DNA from: Hofstenia miamia
Lineage: Eukaryota; Xenacoelomorpha; Acoela
Direction: 5' to 3'
Assembly (NCBI GenBank): GCA_004352715.1
Contig: SCFE01000053.1
Span: forward strand, 442,529-506,528
Length of the DNA: 64,000 nucleotides
The first letter of the stretch is position 1; every line of letters begins with the position of its first letter. The position numbers were made by a program, and so were the translations under genes. Positions 1-14,100 of this stretch are shown here, piece after piece. Under the pieces are notes generated by a model. The model searched no databases and had not been told where the DNA came from. It worked only from the letters and a program-made list of their open reading frames with translations.

Positions 1-513
1 TCTTAAATGATAAAAGGTAGGGCTCAAAATTATCGGTATTAGGCAAATGCGTTGAATCGATTTTTTTCCCTACTTTCGTATTATCTTAAGCTCTTGGCTA
101 ACGGCATTAATAGAAGCTATCCTCGGTTTTCCTTGTGGATGTTTTCTAATGTTTCATATCAGTACGTCATTAATCTCAAATGTTTCCTTTAATCATGTTT
201 TCTTGAATAAATACATTAAATATGTTAAGCCTCAATATCGATGTAGCCAAATATTGAATTCTTTGCTGAAATCATAAGATGTTGGTGTGTCTTAAATAGG
301 GATTACCACAGTCGAACTTTGAGTACACATAAATATTGGTACAGTTAAATTATTCTACCCGCTTATCGCTTTAGTGGAGGCCAGTGTCACTTATAAAATG
401 GACTACAGTCAATGTGTATCGATAACGCTTTAGTTTTTGAATTTGATAATTGTTGAAAATACTGGGTGTAGAGCAGGCACCATTGTTAAAATCTAATGTT
501 AATTGTTTCTTAG

Positions 514-2154
514 TGAAATTTCGAGGTTTCATGGTGGACAGGGATCTCAAACCAGTTGATGAAAGCTTTGACATCTATGTGATAAACCCAAACAACACTC
601 GGATAATGAGGTGGGAAAATGTCAAAACGTCAAAAGGTTGGAGTGTTTAGATAATGTTCAAATTTAATTTCTTTTTAGACTTTCATATTTTCGAAGATGA
701 ATTCAAAATTTCAAAAATTCCTACGTTTGGAGAATGGAATGTCCGAGTAGAGGGAAAGCTTACCAATGTCATCAATCACAAGACTTTTAAAGTAGACAGA
801 TATGTACTACCAAAGTTTGCTGTCACTGTCACCATTGATAAATGTACGATTTTGCTTAATTATGTAATAAATCCCTAAATTGGTGGATTACCATTGAAAG
901 CTACTTGTGTGCTTTTAGAAGCCTGTCCTCAAATGTTAAACAGTAAATTGGTTACTGATTATAATAATTTATAAAAGTTCTGGCAGCATATAGCGTATAT
1001 TTCAATTGCTTTTTGAATTCATTTTAAAAACCGAGAGGGCAATACTGTGGACTTGTTTGATAAATTCAGTTGGTTTCGAATTTCAAAGCATTAAGTATAT
1101 ACTTTTGATCTGAAATTGAATGTTTAGCGTACATTACAAAAGCAGATCGAGAAATTTCTGGTCATGTGGAATGTATGTATACCTTTGGTGAGGCTTGTAT
1201 TGGGAAAGTCGATGTAGAACTATCTTTCTCAATGGAGGAACAATCTGATATCCGCCCACTCCAGTCACCTGAATTTTCAACTGTGATGGAGATCAATGGT
1301 GAAGTATGTAGTATATTAAAATTTTTGTATATACCATTGTTTTGGTTGTTACTTTAAATTCTGGATTTATTTCTCTAAATATCCATTAATATTTCCCTAA
1401 AGCGCAACATTTAGCAATTACTAATCTGCTTCAGATTTGGTGAACCATTTAGCAATTAAGTCTCAACATAAATTATTTAATTGTATTTAAGAAATACATT
1501 AGGGACTTCGAAATACGACTCGCCATTACTTGTCTGGTATTTCTGCAGGGTATAGTACACTTACACAGGTGATATTTAGTTGAATGATCAAGGAAAATTT
1601 CGGTTTAACTTTCATGTGAAAGCACTGAGACGGGAGAATTTCTTCGCTGCTGGTAATTTAAAGGGCACCGTAGAAATCAAAGCCGATGTGATAGAATCTG
1701 GGACGAATATTGTACAAAGTGGAAGCAATAGTATTGCCTTCGCTGATTCAGATTTCTTAATAAAATTTTCTGATGCTATTGTGGACAGTTTCAAGCCTGG
1801 TTTAGATTTTGAACTCATTGTAAGTATTTACTAAAGTCTAAGTTTTGTATATGTATACTAGCGCAATCGCTCGGCATGATTTATTAGCTTAAGGGGAAGT
1901 ACCGGATCATTTAATTGCAAAAAATTTAATCATATATGGATGATTAGTGTCAAAAAGGGAATTTTTAGCTTGATGTAACATTGCCAGACGGTAAACCTTT
2001 ATCTACAGTCGACGATTACAAAGACGTTAAAATTGACATATGTGCAAAATTTAATGGAAAATGCTTTCACAAAAGTCAGGAGTCTATTATTGGAACGCGA
2101 TCAACGACTTCTTTTCAAGTAAAGAGGAAAGAACCTGCAAAAGAATCAAGTTAC
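514..2154 (+). CDS. TEP gene A exons 1-5 (MG2 to MG5)
   Basis: Five exons, 514-636, 679-843, 1128-1303, 1580-1819 and 1969-2154, encode the N-terminal macroglobulin domains visible here. The first starts in phase after a TTTCTTAG acceptor and reads KFRGFMVDRDLKPV, the MG2 start that follows the usual PGQ turn of the family. Exon 2 gives FGEWNVRVEG and VLPKFAVTV (MG2/MG3). Exon 3 gives YITKADREISGHVEC (MG3/4). Exons 4 and 5 are MG4/MG5. The first intron is only 42 bp. The open frames running on past the donors are intron read-through and not coding. Confidence 0.88.
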
Positions 2155-5100
2155 GTAAGACATAATTTATGTTTGAATGATCAGGTTAAAAATCACTTTC
2201 TTGAATTTCTATATTAATGAAGAAGGTAAGATTACCCATGAATTAATCATACTCAAAATATATTTGAAAAATTTTCGCTTGCAAAAAAATTTTTAAATGT
2301 GTTTGTGTACTTATAAATTATTCAATGCTTACTGAAGTCAAATGCCACAACCTCGTGAAACAATGATTGATAATGCTACTCGCCTGGCTTTATGTAATTT
2401 AACTATCATTAAAAATATGCCTAAATGACATGAAATACTCCCAAATTATATGCGCGGAAAAGTGAAAGCTGATTAAAGTTATACGAAGAATTGATATTTA
2501 GAACAATCAAAATTGTGTTTTGCTAGAAATATAGTTGCAATTGTTTGAAATTTGTGTCGTATATGCAATATCAACTCTTTGCATCGCCATGTGTAATTTT
2601 CTAGAGTAAAGCAGCTTATATATATATAAAATATACTTGCCTAGATTAAATATACAAAGCAAAAAAACTTACCGGCCGGTATTAGCTCTTGCCGGCCAAC
2701 TACCGGCCCCGGCTGGTTCCAACTCTGTGGTAAAGACAAAAGTGTTATCAAAAGTAATTCTTGTCACCAATTTCTTAAAACCTGGTAACACACAGTAAAA
2801 TTACCTCTAGGCTGTGCAGTATAGTGCTGTTCATACATCTCCAGAAAGATATTTTGTTGAATCTAATTTATTATTGAATCTTTAAATTTGGAAGGATTTA
2901 TTGAGTTATTAGCTCATATATACTTAACTAATTTTGTAGGGAAATTATAATAAAACATGAACTCATGTTTACATAAAATATTTAATCTATACTCCCTCCA
3001 AATATTTCAGTAGCCCTTTTACATCCGGGAGGTTTATAACAAAATTCCAACCGCAAAAATAGCTTATTAGGAGAAAGCCTCTTAATCTATGTTACTATAA
3101 TAAGTTTTTAAAAGCTTAAGCTCAATGAAATAACGCTATGCTCAATCTGAAAGCCCCACGTGATAGAGAAGTTGCCACTTTTATTTTCGCCTGGTATCCG
3201 CGACCCTGCTGCCCCATTGAAGTAAAGTCTTTGCGTATATCGTGAAAAAGTCGAAGTTTTTTGTTTCCATAGGTTCAAAAACTTATGAAAAAATTAACGT
3301 TAGGTATGGAAGGAATTTAAATATTTTCAAAATTTGAAATTTTCAAAGAATTGCTATTTTCAACTAATTCAGTCACAGCAATACGTTTTAAAAAGTGTTC
3401 TAAATTATATTGAAGCATGCTCCCCAATAGACCTGCCAATGCCTCACGATTTTCAGATTTGCTAACCAGACTTGGGGACAATTTTTTGCAAATGTGACCA
3501 TAGTATGTCTTTTTATAATGTACTTTAGTCAAAAAACTGCTTTCATTCGACTGTGGAACTTACTGGCAATGACATGTATGTGAGGGCATATCTTAGGATT
3601 TTTCCTTGCTAATACCCTGCTTTCACTTTTTATCATTTTGCATTTGCAATTTGTGAAGTTAAATTTTCGTAAGGTGTTCATAAAGCGGTAACGTCTCTCC
3701 ATGAATTCATAAATTTCAAAATTTATTGAAATACAAATTAAAAATCAATAGTAATTGAATGGTTCTTGTGCTTTCGTCATAAAATATTGACACTGAATCA
3801 CAGTGCAATTAAACAATGATCAATAATGGTACCTGTTAGTATTTGCTTAAGTTTGAACTAATTTTCAAGGAACAAAATACAAACTTGAAACTGGTTCAAA
3901 TATATGCAAGTTTGTCGCCGGTTACCTGCTTTGATGCTGGTATACCTCAATATATAATCTAGTTATCCACTGTTTATCCGAGGTTGTGCCACGCAAGATG
4001 AATATTACATAATGTTCATCATGAGGCCACAGATTGAACCCATTCCGTTGACATCCTCTAGAAAATAGCGACTAGTCGCACAATCTCGAATAGAAATCTT
4101 TAAAAAGACGTATATTCATCGTTATCGTAGTGCAATTTCTGTTGCGAAGTTTTAGTGTCTTTATGGAAATTAGTTATTTGAATACTAAGATCTTTTTGAA
4201 TCTAAAATTTGGTTTGATATAAAGTTCATTTGACGTTGCATTTAGGAACGATTAGAACAACTTCAAATTGTTGCATCAATTACGTTTAATGGAAAGACCA
4301 CATCTGCAAGCAAAGGCTTTGATCAGTTTTCTACAAAATCTAAAAGTTATTGTTCTATTGACACTCCAAGAAAAGAGGTTTGCATTGATTCTAATTTTCT
4401 GAATACGATTTAAAAATAAATTAGTGGAATTATTCTTACCATTAAAGATTTAGCTATCATGCGCTTTTGAATTTTTAATTTCGTTAATATAATTTGCTAT
4501 TAGCCAAATTCGAAACCAAAGCATGTATGTCAATGGATATAACTCCCACTCCAATGAAAATTGGTTTTTTTTATTAGTGTTAAATAATTTAATGGCAACC
4601 TCAGAAGAACGATTGCTTACCATTTCTAGCGTTAATATGAAATCTGAAATAGCCTCAATTTCAAAGTTTAAAAAATCATTTTAGGGTGATGAAGTAAAAA
4701 TGGACGTAACTTTTTCTCAGAAGTGTCATTCTATTGTATACCAAATAATAGCAAGAAGCGAAATGATTTCTGTTGGTGAAGTCAAACTTGCTGGATTAAC
4801 AGGTTCTTTAACTTTGATAGCAGACCCCTCTTGGTCCCCCTACGCAAACCTTGTGGTTTCCTGCATTGTTGGTGATGATCCTGAAGTGATAGCTTGTGCA
4901 ACAACCGTAAATTCCACCAATCCATTCAGTAATCAAGTAAGTTTCGATATAATTCAAATTTTAAGATTGATTTAAATAGCATTGTAGATTTCAAATGCGG
5001 ATTGGTAACTTTTCAAATATTTCGTGTACTTGGGAATTTTGAGCCACTGTCGTAAAAAATCTGATAGCTTACCTTACTAGAATGCATACTTTGTATATTA

Positions 5101-8100
5101 CGTGCAGATAAGACCTGGTTAAGGGTGTACGTTTATGACCGGATAATCCGATCCGGTTATTCTAGCATAATATTAAGCAGTGCGGATGTTTTCTTAATTC
5201 ATTAAAATTCGTGTTGTATGTCAGAAAATAGCATTAAATTTTATTCAAATTCTTAATTTAACTGTTTCTTTTAGCATAAATGAATTGAATACTTGATTAT
5301 ATTGATTATATTAAACAAGAGACAGAATATATAAATTTGCAGAATCATACGAACTAAATTGAATTTTGTTTGAAACGTATTTAATATTAAAGATTTTCGG
5401 CAATGAACATAGAAATATTATCCAAAATCATTGAATTTTTGACAATTTATTCATGTTTAATTTTCATGGAATTTCTTTGCAGGTAATTGCCAAGCTCTTT
5501 TATTGAGAATAAAAATTTAAAGATCTTTCAATACATATATTTTTTACTTTAATAAAATATTTATTTTAAAATTTGATTCTACCTTGTTTGACACCATATA
5601 AAAGAAATCATATTTACATATATGAATGCTAAGTTATTTTATGAATTATGAACACTTCTCAAACTCAATCGTTTACTAGGAACAGAAAACTGCATTATAC
5701 AGCGGACGCAATTCCACAAAGTTAATGAGCATAGTAAACAATTATCAATATTAAATTCAAAGGATACTGGCATTTACATTCTAGAACAGTGACAATAATA
5801 ATTTTATAATTCAATAATTACACTGTACCCTATTTCCTGTTTAGCAATGCGCTAATAAATTTTCGCATAATACATATAAATTTAAATCGCATGTTATAAG
5901 AAATTTGAAAATGTTTTTGGAAATAACCTAGAAAAGTACTCTCAAATGATATTTTACTTGTTTTCAAGCTATACTCAGTTCTGAAATTTTGCATAAATTA
6001 TTTCTGTAATTGGAATATTTAAATTGTAAGTTTATTCAAATTTAAACTAATTGAATTAATTTAATACGTCTTAAAAATAGTGATTAAAAGTTAATCAATA
6101 AAATAAATATTTAATTTTGTAAAATTTCAAATGTGATACACTTGGTATTTTCTAATACAACTTAGATTTAAATGTTTTCTAGATTTTAGCAGTATCCACC
6201 TAGACCTGTAGACTTTGAGTTATCAGGCACACTAACAATTCATATAAATTAAGTTAGTACAGGAATCCTATCATAAAGGAATGTTTAGCAACTCAAATGT
6301 AATACAATAGTTAGGCTTATACCCCTAACAAATGCCCTCGTTCTCCATATCTTTCTAGCCTATTGTTTTGCAGTGTTCGAAGGCTAGTTTAATGAATGAT
6401 ACAAAATAAAAAAATTACAGTAGCTAGAACATTGCCTAATTTAGATCAAGAATAAGTTTTAGATGCTTTGCTTCTAAAACATTTAGTGTTTTTACTGTTC
6501 ATTATACAGTACTATCCATAGTTGAAACTTTGGGACCACTATGCAAATGCATTATAATTTTGGGTGGATCTTGTGTAAACATAAATATAACTAAAAATTT
6601 TTAGACATGATTTTTGTGGGATTTATTGAATGCAATAGTAAAAAATTTTTAAAGGGTGACCAGTTTCGCATATGAGTTTCATAAAATTTTGCATTGGTTT
6701 TATGTTCATTAGAACATTTAAATGATCCAGCGGAGAACATTTTGATAGTGATTGATTAATCATTTCAATTTAGGCAACTGTCTCATTCGACAAATCAATC
6801 GTGGAGCCTGGAGAGAATGTTAAACTGACTGTGTCTAGCAGTGATTCTGACTTTATTGCCGGTGTCTTAGCAGTTGATGAAAGCATTAGGCTTTTAGCAG
6901 GCGCTGAAAATGATATAAATATTCAACAGGCGAGTGTCAATCTTTTTAAAAATCATTTTAAAATGCAGTAGTTTTTGATCTTATTCTCAATACTGTGTGT
7001 TCGGAGATGAACCGTCTTCAAAAACCCAAACTATTTTGAAATCCTTAATTGTAAGGAATGTTTACATTAAAGAAGTAAAGTGCGTTAATTTTATAGTGTA
7101 TTTAAATATGTTAGAGAATGTTTTATTTAGGTAATGTCGGCGATTAATAGCATGTCTACTCATGATCCAAGAAAGATAGAAAACCATTGTTTTAAGTGCG
7201 GCTTTCTTGGTATTAATGGCAAAACCTCAGGCGACGTTTACGATGTATTTTGCTTTCTATTAAACACTTACTTACATATTTTCAGAATTCAGAAATCTTG
7301 GTCATCACAAATTGTCAATTGCTGCGATTCTATCGTAAGTGAACTTATAACATTTAAAACGTGTATTATATAAAAATAAAAACCTATTTGTATACGTTAT
7401 GTCTAAGATCTATTAAACAAGGTTAAGGATTTGTTTGCCATATATATATATATATATAGATGTTTAGTGACCATTAAAAAAAATTTAACGCATGCATCTC
7501 CAGAACAAAAATTATGTAAATATATATATATAATTTACAAAAGTAAGATCTAATTGTCCATAATGTGTTGTTCTAATTAGAAATTATGCATCAAGTGCTT
7601 TTAGTGCATTGTAAATAGCTGTTGTAATGACATGAGAGGGAAAATTATCGAAAAGGAATCCGAGGTTAGAGGTTGAATTACGCAACTGTTCGGTAACTAG
7701 TTCGGTCTTCGGGCACCGGAAAATTACGTGGAATTCGTCTTTGACAGACGAGTTGTCGCAAGTGCACACTCTTTAATGCCTCTCCAACCTCGACCATCGA
7801 CCTGTTTCAACTCGTAATTGATGCGACGAAAGACGCATTCTTGTGGTGCTAATTCTAGCATACTCTTGAACTAAATTGTCGTTGTAAAAACTTGGCTGTT
7901 TCACAGACGGATTGAATTGAGCGTATGTAATAATTTTTTACTTATCTGAGTTTGATATGCTTTCCTTGAAGTTGTCTGACACTGGAACTTCTCCTAAGAC
8001 TACATTATCAAGAGGGGGCGATGGGGGAGATCGGCCGGTTCGACATTTGTTTAATGAGAGAAGAATGGACATTTACACGTCGATTTTGGTCGTTGTAACA

Positions 8101-11100
8101 AATTTATAAAATTTGCGATATGTTATCAACATGCGTTGCTAATGGGAAACCCGCTTCACAGGAAGGTAATGAGGAGAAGATCTGACGTAAAATTAGCTTT
8201 ACTATGTTCATATATACTTTCCACCTTCTTGTAGCATGCACCTGGAAACAAAATAAGATTACAACCATACAATACAGATGACTCGGCTACCATTTTCTTC
8301 ATAGTGAACGGCATATCCGGATTCTCATTTATGAAAGCAGCATATTTGACTACATTTTTCTTTGTACAATCAATGTGCTGTGACACATCAGAAATCGTTC
8401 GTCCTGAAAATGACACCAAGGTATGTATAGGATGATGAGTAGGTGATGTTATTGACTTGATCTACTGGAATCGATGCTTTGTCATGGATCTGCGATGCAT
8501 TTATCACCATGAGTTTTGTTTTAGCATAATTGATAGACATCCCATATTCTTCAAAGTATTCAACAACAACTTTCAATTTTTTAACAACGTCTGGCGTGAG
8601 CAAGCAAGAAGGACCGTATCATCAATCATAAGAAGAGAATGACATGGGAGTAAGTCTTCGAGAATACATAGAGAACGAAGACGATGAATTAGAGCATCTA
8701 CATAAATAACAAAAAGGATGCACGATGTGTGGGATCTTTGTTTCACACCTTGTGTGGCATCGACACTCGTTGTTCCTAAGATGAACTTCGTAAATCGGTA
8801 AATTCGGAAAAGAGCCAATTACATTCTTGGTCCACATCCAATAGATCGCAATAGATTGAATAGTTTTGTCCGATGAACTTTATCGTAGGCCTTGGAGAAA
8901 TCTATATACAAAAGATTTCCTTGCATGGTCTATGAGTAGGCGAAGTGTGCAGATTTGCTCGAGACATCCTTTCTGTTTCTGAGTGCCTGTTTGCTCCGAA
9001 CACACGCTATACCACATTGCCAATTGTCTCGTAAGAATAGTTTCATATACTTTATTTAACGCACCTGACACGTTTATACCTCGGTAGTTATTGCAATCAA
9101 GCGGATTACCTTTTTTTAATAACATTGTCATCCTAGACGACTCCCATGATTCTGGAAAGATATCCGAGATGAATATAATGTTAAATAAGTTTAGCAGAAA
9201 GTACATCCACGACATAGGGAGGAACCGCAATAACCCGGGGTACACACCATCTTCACCGGCAGCTTTATCCTTTAATGATTCAGTAACTTCATTTACTTCT
9301 GTTATCGTTATATCATCATCTACAACTGGAATGTATGGCAAGTCATCTGTTGCAGGTTCTAGGAGGTTCTCATGGGAATTGTACAATCTGGTGCAATGAT
9401 CATGGAACTCCATATCTGTAGGACGGTTCTCATATTGATGACTGAGCAATTTCGTAGTACCTCTCCAATTGATAGATTTCCATATTAGCTTGTGGTAATT
9501 TGATTGGAGCAAATGATTCCAACGGGTCATTGCGGTATCCCTGCCACTTCACTTCTGCCGTTCCGTACCAGGCTTAACTCGTTTAACTACAAGCTGGGTT
9601 TTCATTCACAAGTAACAAAATTTATGATCGTGGATGCTTTTATTGAGCTGCTTTTAATGTATTTGCAAACTGACCTTTGTTTCTGAATTGGACTTAAAAT
9701 CGACACTTAACGCCAGAAAGTATCAAAAGGTTTAATTACTTTGATTCAAAAAGCTAATGAAATATTTTTTGCAATCAATACTCACTTATAGTGAGGGGTT
9801 TTTTGATGGTTCATTCTATGAGGAATGTACAGCTGCAAATTTTGTCCTCTTGGCAGTTGTATTCTTATAATTTCTTTGCATTCAATGAGAAATTATGGAC
9901 TGACTAGGCATGTGCTTCAAAGAATGCAGTATAAATAGTTTTTGCGTATTTGCATTAAAACATCCCTAGGAAATGTTCTTTTAAAAGAACTCCATAATTT
10001 TATTAACTTTAAAAATTTTTAAATTAGGTTGGTGAATTTTGACTCAGCGGATTTTACAGGGAATTTTCTTAGTCTTCCACATTCATCTGCGAATGGACAC
10101 TTTCCCTTAGAAAATTTAGCGAAAGGCCATTTTTAAGTTTGAGGTGCACTTGTGGTCAAAAGTAGCACCCATATTTTGTTATTACTTTATTTTATTTACT
10201 TTTCAACTTTAAATTGAACAGATTTGCAAAATTGTTAGCCAAACCTAATCCTGGGCTTAATATTTACATCCTGTGTATGCAAAGAGCTGGCGCAGCTCCA
10301 CATTAGTTATTAATACTCTGTAAGAGTGACTTATTTCAAGACGCGAATAACAACAGGTCTGCATGGACTTCTTAGTGAGGGGAACTCATTGTTGTCAGTA
10401 GTATTGATTTATTTCAACAAACCCAGTGCAATATAACATACATTTCTAGGGTAATCTTTCATTCCAAAGTTTCTTACGAAGTGCTGGGAGTACCCATTTT
10501 GCAATTTTTTCTAGATAGTTCAAAATGCAATTTATTCAGGATCTTCTAAATTTTAATGATAAATTATTAGCAAGTCGCCTTTTTGGGCGAGCTAATTGGG
10601 ACAGAATACTATTTAAATCATTCAAACGTCCAAAGGCTACAGCTGTTCAGATGTCGTTGGAAACAACTCGGTTATATTTCCCTGAGTCGTGGGTTTGGTA
10701 CTTGACAAGGTTTGATGCCAAGCTTGAAATTTTTGGCCTTTAAATTGCAAATTTGTTTAAGCGACTGTTAAATACAATTTTTTAGCCTTACTGTCAATGC
10801 CGCTAATGATGCGGGAAAATATTCTATTTAAAGGTGATTTACATGAAAAGACGGATAGTTTTGGTACGAAGAAGAGTGTTTCAAGTCGAAAACGAAGTTT
10901 TTTCCCCGAATCATGGATTTGGCTTTTACAGAAAAGGTTATTTTAAGTTTTATCCAACCACTCAAATCAGGATCACATAACAAGTATTGTTGCATATTGA
11001 AACGAATTTTTTTGTCGTAGTATCATTCTCTGCAAGAATTTTTCTACACATGGTTTCTCATTTAACACCAATCATTAGTCAAAGCTAGTTATGGGATTCT

Positions 11101-14100
11101 GCATGGAGGGAAATAAGTAGTTTAGATAAGTTTTGAGGCTTTATAAATACGCAGAAAGTCATTGTTTAACTAATAAGGGAATCGCAGGCATTCTTTCGCT
11201 ATTTAAAAGATCTAAATTTTCAAAAGCTGTTATATCAAATTTCGATTAAATTTTAACAGATTTTGATAAATTTGCAATTTAAACTCCAAAATTACATTTT
11301 TAAATATGGGTCCTCACACTTTTTTAGTCGTAGCGTTAGCAGAGAAATCGTCATTCCATTAAAGGCACCTGATACCATCACCAAATGGGTTGCTAGTGCG
11401 TTTGTTATTTCGAAGAAAAATGGTTTGGGCATCGCGCTAAATACAGCCGAGGTATTAACTTTGTTACAAAAGTTGAGCTAGGTATAACCTACCCTATTTA
11501 TCAGTACATTGTTGAACCTCCAGGTTATGGATTAGTAGTTGAAATTCAATTAAACAGTATCCATATTTGTTGGTTCTGTTGATTAATGAGCATTTCTATA
11601 ACTGTGTATCTAACTTAGCTTTTTTTAAATTTGCATAAATCTCAGTGACTGTAAAACATTGTTCGTAGTTGGATCAATTTATGTTTCTAATGTCCAACGA
11701 TTGGTAAATCACAAATTCAAGATTTTAGTGAATTATATTTTATTAAAAATACTAATTCGCTATTTAGCTCATCACAGTAAAGAAGTTTTTCATACGGTTG
11801 AATTTGCCCTACTCTGTAAAACGTGATGAAGAATTCCGTTTGTCTGTCTCAGTGTTCAATTATTTAGGTCATGATGTAAAGGTATGCAAAGTTGAAATTT
11901 AAACTCAACACTTAAATTGTGTTAGTAATTTAACCGTTTTTTGATAACATTAACGTGATGAGTAATCTGCACTAAACATGTTTAGTACAGCGTGTTGCTT
12001 GAAACGTTTAGTAAAGACTTTCAAGTAATTCAATCCGAAAATTCTTCAGTTAAGCCAGTGTCGAAACAAGGTGTTCTATCCAGTGGTCGCTCAACTACAG
12101 TTTTCTACCCTCTAGTTAGCAAAAGAATTGGAAATCTTGAAATCAGTGTTTGCGCCTTCAGTTCCACTAAATCTGTTACTGATAAAGTTGTGCAACCGAT
12201 TAAAGTAGTTGTAAGATTTCAATTTTTAAGAATCATTACTTTACTACGAAAGATTTCAAATCTATCTACGCTTCACAATATTCCTTCCATATAATCAAAT
12301 GTCTATAATTGCAATATATCTAAGCTCTAAAACTGCTAACATTTGTTGTATGTAAACCAATATTGATTTTTTTTGAAGGATGCCCATGGCATTTACATAA
12401 ATGTGATACGTTATTTAGGTATTCTAAAAATTTAAGATTTGTAATAATTATAAGATGTTCTTCACTATTTGCTAAGTGAAAGCAAAACTTCCGATTTTCT
12501 AACACCAATGACAAGTTACCGGCACCTCTTTTTGTATTCTAAATGTACCAGGTGTATAAAATGTTAGATTTTCATTTGTGGCAACGCATTTTGACCAGCT
12601 TATCCACTGAACTAAGGTTTTACAAGGTCTGTGTCTACGCGGTAACTTCAGGCAAACTCCGCTTCCAAATTTTTAGAAAACTCTTCCAAGAAGCAAACAT
12701 TCTATGTCAAGAATTTTATAAACTATTGAAATTATGAAATTTCAAAGGATCGTTATTGATGAGTATTTTTAGTGACTCACCAGTTGATTGACATCTCCAC
12801 TAATGGGTTTTCAGTGACGTCACATATTTTTAAGTGCATCTACTAATGGATTTCAATTAGTGATTCATGATATTTTTTAATTGATTTTATTTGTTGTAAA
12901 ACTGTTTTATGGGGACAGGTTCATCTAATTAATGCAACTCACTTCAACATTTCCTAATCCACGTGACCTAGAAGGCCACTCCTGACCTTTGACAGCATAT
13001 TTTCACGAGAGTGCTCCGTCCATTTTCAAGTACGGACGGCAGTGTGATTTCATGGGAGTGCAGACCGTGCTGAGGTAATTGCGCTTAAATTCAGAAAATC
13101 AGCACGATCGGCGTTGTACTAAATTTGTGAATGAAATTCGACTGATGTCAGGATGGAATTTGGATTGCTCTTGTGGAAACAGATGACCACTCTTAAATAT
13201 TTTAACCAATAAAATATCAAGACAATTTTTAGAGCGCTCATGAAAAAACAAATTTTGTTATGTCTGTTAGTAAATTATAGTATGTATATTATATACTCTA
13301 ATGTTTAAATCATTATTTTTTAGCGCGGGTCCCCAAGACCGGGGAACCCATAACATGCGCCTCCCCCTCTCCTCTAAGACCGGTTCTGCCGTTAACGAAC
13401 AGTAATACAACAGTTAAAACAAGGAAATATTGTGTAGTTTTATAGTTTGGGATTTCCTACATAATAGCATGTTTTCCTAAACTGAATTCTCCTTTAGTAT
13501 TTAGCAATCAAATTTTAATTGCAAATTTTTTAGCCAGAAGGTATTCGTATATCAAAGTCCACGCCATTTGTAGTTAACTTGTCAAATATTTCATCACAAA
13601 TCAAAACTTTTGATTTGAACGCAGCCCTGCCAAGTAACTACGTCGCTGATTCGGATTTTTGCAAAATTTCCATTTCAGGTATGAACTCGCTTATTATTTT
13701 TGCAAATTATCACGTCCTTCATAGGTGATGTGATGGGTAACACAATCAGCAATTTGGATGGCATGATACAGAAGCCATTTGGATGTGGAGAACAAACTAT
13801 GATTATTTTAGCACCGATGGTGTACACTGTTAACTACCTTCAGAAATCAAACAAACTGGAAACTAACACGAAAATTAAACAGAAAGCATTTGATTATATG
13901 AAGGATGGTATGAATATTTTTATTGTTCTTAGTGAAGTTAGGATACACTTGTATTTAATGTACGGGACATTTTGCTTTATGAAACAATGTGGATTACACA
14001 TCGTGTGTGCACAATGTGGAATTAATGTTAAATCAAGGCCGGCCTTAGCCAGCGCGGGACCCGGTGCAAAATTTACATGTAAGTAAAATGAAAAATTTCA

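Noticed and set aside
2600-2730. Complete hAT MITE ending in CCAACTCTG at 2727
   Set aside because: The proposed left end near 2612 (GAGTAAAG then CAGCTTAT) matches the right flank TGGTAAAG only partly, so only the fragment is listed.
10525-10743. Starting bait exon A at the ATG at 10525
   Set aside because: No acceptor in front of it is in phase with the exon ending at 7334, and the in-phase AG at 10570 gives an exon that matches exon B in phase and size range.
13700-14086. 128-codon frame as a single exon around the thioester
   Set aside because: It includes intron on both sides; family sequence covers only 13725-13907, bounded by good splice sites.
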